From the NCBI GenBank assembly GCA_905236895.1, contig CAJOQI010000033.1, positions 1 to 6,365 of the forward strand: a stretch of DNA of 6,365 bases. The letters run 5' to 3'. Every line of letters starts with the position of its first letter. Positions within the stretch are counted from its first letter, which is position 1. Shown here piece by piece: positions 1-4,459 of this stretch. Position numbers and translations under genes: made by a program. The notes under the pieces were generated by a model. It saw nothing but the letters and a program-made list of their open reading frames with translations, did no database searches and had not been told where the DNA came from. Source of the DNA: an uncultured Peptostreptococcaceae bacterium (GTDB taxonomy: Bacteria; Bacillota; Clostridia; Peptostreptococcales; Anaerovoracaceae).

Positions 1-64
1 AAACCGTATTCTCTCCATATCGTTTTGTAATGTTCTGCATTTCAAGAACAAATTCTGAAGGCAC
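1..64 (-). CDS. ABC transporter ATP-binding protein, N-terminal fragment (partial)
   Basis: Only the first 21 codons are present; the gene continues past the left edge. The fragment begins MPSEFVLEMQNITKRYGENT. The 'VLEMQNITKRYG' stretch is the usual first beta-strand of ABC ATPases, ending at the aromatic A-loop residue (Tyr16) that stacks on ATP adenine. Wording of this kind is common in the sugar/nucleoside importer ATPases of the RbsA/MglA type. Walker A would lie beyond the edge and cannot be checked. The start is GTG at 62-64, chosen because AGGAGGG (71-77) sits 6 nt upstream; the in-frame ATG at 38-40 has no such site and would cut into the conserved strand. It follows the DUF3798 lipoprotein gene on the same strand, so it probably powers that protein's importer. 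The ABC call is fairly firm; the subfamily and substrate are inference. Confidence 0.72.
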   Translation of the reverse strand, partial: MPSEFVLEMQNITKRYGENTV

Positions 65-70
65 TTTCTT

Positions 71-77
71 CCCTCCT
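71..77 (-). promoter_or_regulatory. Ribosome binding site fixing the GTG start of the ABC ATPase gene
   Basis: The minus strand reads AGGAGGG, 6 nt before GTG at 62-64. It is the reason to accept a GTG start over the downstream ATG at 38-40. It lies just after the stem-loop at 88-114, so that hairpin could influence initiation here. Confidence 0.75.
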
Positions 78-82
78 TCTTA

Positions 83-114
83 TAAAATGGACTCGCCTCA
101 CAGGGGCGAGTCCA
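83..114 (-). terminator. Intergenic stem-loop (leaky terminator or mRNA-stabilising hairpin)
   Basis: A perfect 10-bp stem (88-97 with 105-114, GC-rich core) closes a 7-nt loop. On the minus strand it is followed only by UUUUAU before the next ribosome binding site. It lies 30 nt after the DUF3798 stop and 24 nt before the ATPase start. The short U tract and immediate downstream gene fit a partial terminator or a 3'-end-protecting hairpin. Such elements are known in binding-protein transporter operons, where they make the solute-binding protein more abundant than the membrane components. Which role applies cannot be decided from sequence. Confidence 0.7.
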
Positions 115-144
115 CTGGATATTAGTTGTTGTACTTACTAGTAA

Positions 145-1311
145 TTATTTAAGATAGTCTTCAAAGTTTACTGGAGCAAGTAAAACTGTATAGTAGTTGT
201 CGTATGTAGTGCCGTTTACGTCTGTATAGTTATTAACCTTAGCTCCATCAGCCTTTTCATTGAACATCTTAACGATTGCGTCTGAATCGTTACGATCTGT
301 AATTGTTCCGTCAATATATGCCTTGGAATATTCAACGCCGATTTCGATGATTGTCATAGCAACAGGTGATGGCCATGTTGAGAAACGTCCTACTGCATCG
401 TGCTCCTGCAGTTTAGCAGCAATCTGCTTGAGAGCTTCTTCATCGTCTCCACCTATCTGGAGCTCAAGGCCCAGTGTTGCCGGGAAGCCGTGATATGGGC
501 TTGGGCAGCAAGGCTGTGGATAATAAGCGTTTGGCTCATCAAGACATGCCTGCTGGAGTGAAGGCTGCATACCGCAGTTTGTTGTGAAGAAGGCAACCTT
601 CTTTCCTTCATATTTTGCAAGCTGCTGAGGAACGTCTTCAAGAATGAACTGCTGTGAAGCGGAGAGTCCTGCTTCTGCTGTTGGGTCCGGAGCGGTTACA
701 TCTACCAGCTCGATTCCATACTTTTCAGCATTTGCCTGAAGAAGTTCGTGACGAGCAACTATAAGTTCCATAGCCATATGGCGTGGGAAAGAATAGTGAA
801 TCAATACATCAATTCCCCACTCTTTGCATGTATCCATGATTGTATCGCCCTGTGCAGCTTCGTCAGCATACATAACGATGTCAGCTGCTGCGGAGATAAC
901 TGCAGGATCTTCCTGAGGTGTTCCTGCAATAAGAAGGATGTCGTCACGACCCATTTCACGGATCTTATCGAATCCAGCCTTTGCTCCAGGAACTGCCTGG
1001 CACATTACGATAGCCTTTACGTCAGGATCTGAAGCAAAGGATACAAGCTGAGAAACTGTTGTTTCCATCTCGGACATGAAGTTGTCAGGATAGGTAGCTG
1101 TAACTATATGCTCTTCTCCGTACTGAGCAACTGCCTTCTCTGCGGCACGGAATTCTTCCTCACCCTGAGAAACTGTGCCTGTAAGAATAGCTACCTTCCA
1201 GTTGCTGTTCTCTTCTGTACCTGTGTTGCTATCGTTGCCGCCTGTCTTGCCACATGCAGCCATACTCATAACCAATACGAGCACAAGCAATAAACTTAAA
1301 ATTTTCTTCAT
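145..1311 (-). CDS. DUF3798-family lipoprotein, probable ABC-importer solute-binding protein
   Basis: This is a 388-residue exported lipoprotein. A signal peptide (MKKILSLLLVLVLV...) ends in the lipobox-like MAAC, with the lipidated Cys at 20, followed by a Ser/Asn/Gly/Glu linker to about 37. From Trp38 to the end the protein has the alternating strand/helix look of a type I periplasmic-binding fold (WKVAILTG, KAIVMCQAVPGAK, DILLIAGTP, KKVAFFTTN), and I recognise the sequence as DUF3798. An unusual Cys/Pro/Tyr segment (Cys246, Cys256, then Cys268-Cys269 in a YYPQPCCPSPYHG context) may be conserved in the family or bind ligand. The start is ATG at 1311, because GGAGG (1320-1324) is 8 nt upstream; a TTG at 1326 would include that site. 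An ABC ATPase gene follows, so it is probably the ligand receptor of an importer on the outer face of the membrane. The ligand is unknown. Confidence 0.82.
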   Translation of the reverse strand: MKKILSLLLVLVLVMSMAACGKTGGNDSNTGTEENSNWKVAILTGTVSQGEEEFRAAEKAVAQYGEEHIVTATYPDNFMSEMETTVSQLVSFASDPDVKAIVMCQAVPGAKAGFDKIREMGRDDILLIAGTPQEDPAVISAAADIVMYADEAAQGDTIMDTCKEWGIDVLIHYSFPRHMAMELIVARHELLQANAEKYGIELVDVTAPDPTAEAGLSASQQFILEDVPQQLAKYEGKKVAFFTTNCGMQPSLQQACLDEPNAYYPQPCCPSPYHGFPATLGLELQIGGDDEEALKQIAAKLQEHDAVGRFSTWPSPVAMTIIEIGVEYSKAYIDGTITDRNDSDAIVKMFNEKADGAKVNNYTDVNGTTYDNYYTVLLAPVNFEDYLK

Positions 1312-1458
1312 ACTAAAGTCCTCCAATTATTATGAAAAATCCCAATTATCAGCTGCTTCGCTTTCTGCCTCTTAGGCTCCGGCCAGGGCACCTGTTTCCT
1401 GTTTACTAAAGAGGAATTATTCCCAATCGCTTTTCCTCTTTAACTTACTACTGTAAGT
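1312..1458 (-). promoter_or_regulatory. Long structured 5' leader of the DUF3798 gene
   Basis: From the predicted transcription start (about 1458) to the ATG are about 147 nt. Three structures are visible. A 6-bp hairpin with a 4-nt loop lies at 1443-1458, at the very 5' end. A 10-bp perfect hairpin with a 16-nt loop lies at 1407-1442. A GC-rich stretch at about 1365-1400 can form CAGG/CCTG and GCCT/AGGC mini-hairpins. AAGCGA and TTGGGA each occur in the second hairpin's loop and again near 1340-1365, and CCAATTAT (plus strand) is directly repeated at 1323-1330 and 1342-1349. I could not match it to a known riboswitch class. There is no terminator hairpin with a U tract in it, so any control would be translational or by RNA stability. 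Together with the two features at 1465-1566 this accounts for the 309-bp gap between genes. Confidence 0.5.
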
Positions 1459-1464
1459 GCTCCT

Positions 1465-1493
1465 ATAATACCATTTCTTCACATATTTTACAA
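1465..1493 (-). promoter_or_regulatory. Sigma-A-type promoter of the DUF3798/ABC operon
   Basis: On the minus strand, -35 TTGTAA (1488-1493) and -10 TATTAT (1465-1470) are separated by exactly 17 bp. TGG just upstream of the -10 makes it an extended -10 element. The predicted start is about 1458, giving the long leader described separately. It lies downstream of the preceding gene's terminator, so the operon appears independently transcribed. Confidence 0.72.
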
Positions 1494-1534
1494 GAAAAAA
1501 ACATCTTTTAAGAAACACCTATTAATTGTCCAAG

Positions 1535-1566
1535 AAAAAAGCTATCCGCTTATGAAACGGATAGCT
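1535..1566 (-). terminator. Rho-independent terminator of the Glu-rich repeat gene
   Basis: A perfect 9-bp stem (1540-1548 with 1558-1566) has a 9-nt loop and on the minus strand runs straight into a six-U tract (1535-1540). It lies 54 nt after the stop codon at 1621. It is the clearest evidence that the acidic repeat gene is a genuine monocistronic unit read on the minus strand. Confidence 0.88.
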
Positions 1567-1569
1567 ACT

Positions 1570-1599
1570 ATATTAAATAAAACGAAATGGATTTAATAT
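1570..1599. repeat. AT-rich 9-bp inverted repeat in the 3' untranslated region
   Basis: ATATTAAAT (1570-1578) and ATTTAATAT (1591-1599) are perfect inverted arms with a 12-nt spacer. They lie between the stop codon at 1621 and the terminator. Base composition is almost wholly A/T, so it may be chance or a weak 3' UTR hairpin. Confidence 0.4.
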
Positions 1600-1620
1600 T
1601 GTTTGAGTATAGGCAATTAA

Positions 1621-2262
1621 TTAAACGGTAAGAGCAACGATTTCGAAAATGGAATTGTTGGTTGTGTTAAGGTTGATAACCTTTGCCGTTCTTACTACTG
1701 TTGCTGTGGGAGCTTCTACGTATTCTTCTACGTATTCAACATACTCGGTGTATTCTATGTATTCTACGTATTCTACATGCTCTACTACTTCTGCAAATTC
1801 TTCTTCAACAGCTTCTACAACTACTTCTTCGATAACAGGCTCTTCGAAAGCTGCTTCACCTATTTCTCCTTCTTCCTCTTCGGGGATTTCAGGCTCGATA
1901 ACCGCAAACTCTTCAACTTCTTCTATTTCAACTTCGATTTCTTTATCAAAGTCAGGAGCTTCGAAAGCTGCTTCGCCGATTTCGCCTTCTTCCTCTTCCG
2001 GAAGTTCAGCTTCGATAACCGCAAACTCTTCTTCAGCTTCAACTTCTACGATTTCCACTTCATCTACTTCTGTTTCAGGAAATTCTGCATCAGGAGTAGC
2101 GTAGATTGCTGTACCGATTTCAGGAGCTTCTGTTTCAGGAATCTCAGGCTCGATTGTGGCTACTTCTTCATCAGCGAAAACAAAAACCGTTCCAAGAGCA
2201 AGTACTGCTATCAGAGCGATTGTTAATGTGATTGCGATATTCTTAATAGTTCTAGTTCTCAT
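1621..2262 (-). CDS. Secreted Glu-rich tandem-repeat protein, function unknown
   Basis: I do not recognise the family. The product is 213 aa. Residues 1-30 are a signal peptide: basic MRTRTIK, a hydrophobic core 9-29, and a VFA/DEE cleavage site. The mature part has about 60 Glu and 5 Asp in 183 residues, against two Lys, one Arg and one His, with no Cys or Trp. Three copies of a 26-residue unit (about 33-58, 79-104, 118-143) follow the pattern E-x-A-x-I-E-x-E-[IL]-P-E...E-I-G-x-A-x-[FY]-x-x-P; copies two and three are nearly identical and start 39 residues apart. Residues 163-182 form a (V/I/T)-E-Y triplet run. The tail from 186 is neutral to basic with no LPXTG anchor. The start is ATG 2262, as GGGGAG lies about 8-10 nt upstream; ATG 2292 has no ribosome binding site. 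It has its own terminator. A surface, matrix or cation-binding role is speculation. Confidence 0.75.
   Translation of the reverse strand: MRTRTIKNIAITLTIALIAVLALGTVFVFADEEVATIEPEIPETEAPEIGTAIYATPDAEFPETEVDEVEIVEVEAEEEFAVIEAELPEEEEGEIGEAAFEAPDFDKEIEVEIEEVEEFAVIEPEIPEEEEGEIGEAAFEEPVIEEVVVEAVEEEFAEVVEHVEYVEYIEYTEYVEYVEEYVEAPTATVVRTAKVINLNTTNNSIFEIVALTV
1740..2160 (-). repeat. Internal tandem repeats within the acidic-protein gene
   Basis: At DNA level two blocks are closely alike: one spans about 1842-1915 and the other about 1959-2032, both starting with CTTCGAAAGCTGCTTC on the plus strand and offset by 117 nt, a whole number of codons (39). A third, more diverged copy lies at about 2090-2165, corresponding to the first protein repeat. 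A triplet-codon run of TAC/TAT-GAA-GTA type at about 1717-1775 encodes the Val-Glu-Tyr tract. The divisible-by-three offset points to in-frame duplication. Confidence 0.75.
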
Positions 2263-2310
2263 CGATTTTACTCTCCCCTCAAAAAGTATCATCTATATTT
2301 CTGTACTTAA

Positions 2311-2319
2311 ATAATACCA
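2311..2319 (-). promoter_or_regulatory. Possible extended -10 promoter of the acidic repeat gene
   Basis: The minus strand reads TGGTATTAT, the same extended -10 string as in the DUF3798 promoter, giving a predicted start near 2304 and a leader of about 42 nt. The -35 region at 17-bp spacing (ATATAC, 2334-2339) is poor. It is the best candidate because the gene lies downstream of a strong terminator and needs its own promoter. Confidence 0.45.
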
Positions 2320-2379
2320 AACCTATGAAAAATGTATATCGTCCAAAAGTATGATTTTTGTAAAAAACCGTTTTTTCAC

Positions 2380-2404
2380 AAAAAAAGCGCCTTTCGGCGC
2401 TTTT
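2380..2404 (-). terminator. Rho-independent terminator of the nifS-nifU unit
   Basis: The stem GCGCC/GGCGC closes a GAAA tetraloop on the minus strand. It is extended by A-U pairs to 9 bp (2383-2391 with 2396-2404) and followed by a seven-U tract (2380-2386). It lies 27 nt past the nifU-like stop at 2432. A further A6/T6 inverted repeat (2362-2376) sits just beyond and may act as a back-up. Confidence 0.92.
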
Positions 2405-2431
2405 AATGTAATTTCCCCTATAAAACTCTGT

Positions 2432-2881
2432 TTATTCCTCAATTTCATGGTCGTGATCGTCCTCATCTGCATTGGGATCAAAGCCTTCCAGACCTTTGTA
2501 TGTCTTACCATTTTTCTGAGCATAGTCGTAAATTGCGGCTTTGATGGCATGATCCGCAAGGACGGAACAGTGAATCTTAACCGGTGGAAGTCCTCCCAGC
2601 TCATCTACCACGTCCTTATTGGTGATTGCAAGAGCCTCATCTATGGTTTTTCCAATAATCATCTGTGTAGCCATACTGGAGCTGGCAATAGCAGATCCGC
2701 AACCAAATGTCTTGAATTTGCAGTCTGTAATTACGTCATTTTCGTCCACTTTAATATGCATCTGCATCATATCTCCGCAGACAGGGCTGCCATAAACCCC
2801 AACACCGTCAGGGTTCTCTATTTCTCCCACATTCTTGGGATTCATGAAATTATCCATTACCGTATCGTTATAAAGTCCCAT
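2432..2881 (-). CDS. nifU: NifU/IscU-type Fe-S cluster assembly scaffold protein
   Basis: This 149-aa cytoplasmic scaffold would accept sulfur from the cysteine desulfurase encoded just upstream, build a [2Fe-2S] or [4Fe-4S] cluster and pass it to apo-proteins. The IscU ligand set is complete: Cys35 and Asp37 in GSPVCGD, Cys61 in TFGCGSA, and His104-Cys105 in KIHCS. The LPPVK motif (98-102), which the HscA chaperone binds in the E. coli homologue, is also present. Only the N-terminal NifU domain is here, with no central ferredoxin-like or C-terminal Nfu domain. An unusual Asp/Glu/His tail (about 135-149) extends beyond the family core. The start is ATG 2881, with a GGGAAGG purine-rich site about 4-9 nt upstream. 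It lies 64 bp after the desulfurase gene with no clear promoter between them. The symbol iscU would be equally valid. Confidence 0.93.
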   Translation of the reverse strand: MGLYNDTVMDNFMNPKNVGEIENPDGVGVYGSPVCGDMMQMHIKVDENDVITDCKFKTFGCGSAIASSSMATQMIIGKTIDEALAITNKDVVDELGGLPPVKIHCSVLADHAIKAAIYDYAQKNGKTYKGLEGFDPNADEDDHDHEIEE

Positions 2882-2945
2882 TTTCCTTCCCTTTCTTTGA
2901 TTCTTACAATGATAATCCTAACCTACACTCTTTTTGCATTCTTTT

Positions 2946-4127
2946 TTAATTCCAGCCCTTATCCGGACCGATTGGTGATACATCCCTAAGCCATGCCACC
3001 ACTTCTTTAAGGTTTTCTACCACATAATCGATATCTTCTTTAGTGGTAAAGTCCCCTGTTGTAAATCTTACTGTTCCGTGAATCAGTTCATCGGATACGC
3101 CCAAAGCCGATAAAACATGGGATGGCTTGAGAGATTTTGATGAGCAAGCGGATCCGGTGGATACACAGATACGCCTGGAATCCAGCATGAGGAGAATGGA
3201 TTCACCCTCGATATACTTAAATGTTACGTTCAGATTGCCGGGATGGCGATTCTCCATGGTTCCGTTAATCATCACATCAGGAATTTCGGCCATTATCCTA
3301 TCTGCAAGATAGTCCCTCAGTTTGGAGGAATGCTCCACATGGGCATCAAAGTTTACCCTTGCCAGCTCCGCAGCCTTGCCGAAGCCTACTATTCCAGGAA
3401 CGTTTTCCGTTCCTGCTCTTCTACCCATCTCCTGGGCTCCCCCATGGATTAAATTGGGGATTCTTAGGCCTTTCCTAATATATAGGGCACCTACACCCTT
3501 TGGTCCATAAATCTTATGGGCGGACATGGAGAGAAAATCTATTCCCATATCCTTAACGTCTATAGCCACATTTCCGAGAGCCTGAACTCCATCAGTGTGG
3601 AAAAGAATATTGTGTTTCTTTGCTATTTCCCCTATTTCCTTTACCGGATGCAGTGTTCCTATCTCGTTATTAACCATCATTACGCTGATAAGGATGGTTT
3701 TATCCGTGATAGCCTCTTCTATATCCTTAGGATTGATTCTTCCCTCGGAGTCAACTCCTATATAGGTTACTTCTACCCCATGCTTTTCAAGATATTCAAG
3801 GGTATGAATCATTGCATGATGCTCGGTTACCGTGGAAATAATATGGTTTCCTTTGTTCTTAAAGGCTTCAACCACTCCATATAGAACCCAGTTATCAGCT
3901 TCAGATCCTCCTCCTGTGAAGAAGATTTCCTTATCATCTGCATTTATAAGCTGAGCAACCTGGTTTCTTGCCTTATCCAAGGCATTCTTGGCATCCAAGC
4001 CCGGTGTATATAGACTTGAAGGGTTACCATATCTTTCACAAAAAAAGGGAACCATCTCCCTAAACACCTCCTCCTTAACAGGAGTGGTGGCTGAGTAATC
4101 CAAATATACTTCTCTCAATTCGCTCAT
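2946..4127 (-). CDS. nifS: Cysteine desulfurase, NifS/IscS type
   Basis: This 393-aa PLP enzyme converts cysteine to alanine, leaving a persulfide that feeds Fe-S assembly and possibly tRNA thiolation. Visible features are YLDYSATTPV at the N-terminus (8-17), GGGSEADN (72-79) for PLP phosphate binding, His104 in TEHHA stacking on PLP, Asp179 and Gln182 in HTDGVQA, the Schiff-base Lys205 in SAHKIYGPKG, RRAGTEN (236-242), and catalytic Cys328 in STGSACSSKSLKPSHVL. The longer active-site loop (SSKSLKPSHVL) marks the group I, IscS/NifS class rather than SufS. Length is normal and no key residue is missing. The start is ATG 4127, with AGGAG 9 nt upstream. It is followed by the scaffold gene, the normal pairing in clostridia. 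No iscR, hscA/B or fdx is visible in the window. The choice of the name iscS or nifS is arbitrary here. Confidence 0.95.
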   Translation of the reverse strand: MSELREVYLDYSATTPVKEEVFREMVPFFCERYGNPSSLYTPGLDAKNALDKARNQVAQLINADDKEIFFTGGGSEADNWVLYGVVEAFKNKGNHIISTVTEHHAMIHTLEYLEKHGVEVTYIGVDSEGRINPKDIEEAITDKTILISVMMVNNEIGTLHPVKEIGEIAKKHNILFHTDGVQALGNVAIDVKDMGIDFLSMSAHKIYGPKGVGALYIRKGLRIPNLIHGGAQEMGRRAGTENVPGIVGFGKAAELARVNFDAHVEHSSKLRDYLADRIMAEIPDVMINGTMENRHPGNLNVTFKYIEGESILLMLDSRRICVSTGSACSSKSLKPSHVLSALGVSDELIHGTVRFTTGDFTTKEDIDYVVENLKEVVAWLRDVSPIGPDKGWN

Positions 4128-4158
4128 TGATGCTGTCTCCTAACAATAATACGAGGTT

Positions 4159-4182
4159 TTTATACCATTATTGGATTGGTAT
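4159..4182 (-). promoter_or_regulatory. Possible extended -10 promoter and overlapping dyad upstream of nifS
   Basis: The minus strand carries TGGTATAAA, an extended -10 with TATAAA at 4159-4164. The -35 is weak: GTTTAA at 17 bp, or TTGTTT at 19 bp. A perfect 6-bp inverted repeat, ATACCA (4162-4167) and TGGTAT (4177-4182) with 9-nt spacing, covers the -10 and spacer, where a repressor would sit. ATA...TAT ends are typical of Rrf2/IscR-type boxes, but the match is too short to assign a regulator. Confidence 0.4.
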
Positions 4183-4193
4183 TAAACAATTTT

Positions 4194-4400
4194 TTAACTA
4201 AGTTTTTTAGGCTCCTCGTTATTGTCTCCGTCCACTATTTTTATATTTTCAAGCTGGGCTCTAAGATTGGCCTTGAAGGCATCAATATACTCTCTTCTCA
4301 ATAGATCTCTTTCTTCTATCTCTTCCGGAGTAAGACCCTCCTCCGTTTTAGCCTTGTGAGCCAGCTCATTTATTCTGTCTATCTTTTCCTTGCTAATCAT
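4194..4400 (-). CDS. DUF896 (YnzC-like) small protein
   Basis: This is a 68-aa cytoplasmic protein. The pattern MISKEKIDRINELAHKAK, then EGLTPEEIEER, then LRREYIDAFKANLRAQLENI is the DUF896/UPF0291 signature: two amphipathic helices joined by a short turn containing the LTPEE motif, with a polar disordered tail. The B. subtilis homologue YnzC lies in the SOS-controlled yneA operon, but its biochemical role is not established and no LexA-type box is seen here. The start is ATG 4400, because AGGAGG lies 4 nt upstream; a longer reading frame to 4418 would include that site. A strong promoter (4426-4453) sits directly upstream. The gene ends 66 bp before nifS, so some readthrough into the Fe-S genes is likely. 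Confidence 0.88.
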   Translation of the reverse strand: MISKEKIDRINELAHKAKTEEGLTPEEIEERDLLRREYIDAFKANLRAQLENIKIVDGDNNEEPKKLS

Positions 4401-4425
4401 TTCTCCTCCTGAAAACACAATAGAT

Positions 4426-4453
4426 ATTTTATATTATTCCCGCCTTTCGTCAA
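4426..4453 (-). promoter_or_regulatory. Sigma-A-type promoter of the DUF896 gene
   Basis: The minus strand has -35 TTGACG (4448-4453) and -10 TAAAAT (4426-4431), spaced 16 bp; each is 5/6 to consensus. The predicted start is about 4419, leaving a leader of under 20 nt with the ribosome binding site in it. It lies wholly in the gap after the comEA stop (4460). No terminator is seen after comEA, so comEA transcripts may run through this point. Confidence 0.72.
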
Positions 4454-4459
4454 GAAGAA

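Noticed and set aside
1312..1326. Longer DUF3798 start at TTG 1326
   Set aside because: It would overlap the GGAGG ribosome binding site that serves ATG 1311 and would add residues before an otherwise standard lipoprotein signal peptide.
1312..1458. A known riboswitch (cobalamin, c-di-GMP, SAM, THF or T-box)
   Set aside because: I compared by eye for the B12 box, GEMM core, SAM-I core and T-box sequence and found no convincing match. It is kept only as an unclassified structured leader.
1717..2165. CRISPR-like or minisatellite array
   Set aside because: The repeats are diverged, vary in spacing (46 and 39 codons), keep the reading frame and encode protein repeats. There are no uniform repeats with unique spacers.
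1649..2226. Long plus-strand open frames (151 and 149 codons) opposite the acidic repeat gene
   Set aside because: They arise because the Glu/Tyr-rich minus-strand gene gives Ser/Thr-rich or Phe-rich antisense frames. They lack ribosome binding sites, and the signal peptide, terminator and codon logic all favour the minus strand.
2263..2292. Longer acidic-protein start at ATG 2292
   Set aside because: No ribosome binding site precedes it, whereas ATG 2262 has GGGGAG at proper spacing and begins directly with a typical signal peptide.
2362..2376. A6-CCG-T6 inverted repeat as an independent terminator
   Set aside because: The stem is only A-T pairs with a 3-nt loop. It may assist the adjacent terminator but is too weak to call on its own.
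2351..2989. 212-codon plus-strand frame across nifU and the end of nifS
   Set aside because: It lies over two well-conserved minus-strand genes and a minus-strand terminator, and its product resembles nothing I recognise.
4401..4459. SOS (LexA) box before the DUF896 gene, as for YnzC in Bacillus
   Set aside because: No CGAAC...GTTCG-type palindrome is present in the gap; only a sigma-A-type promoter is seen.
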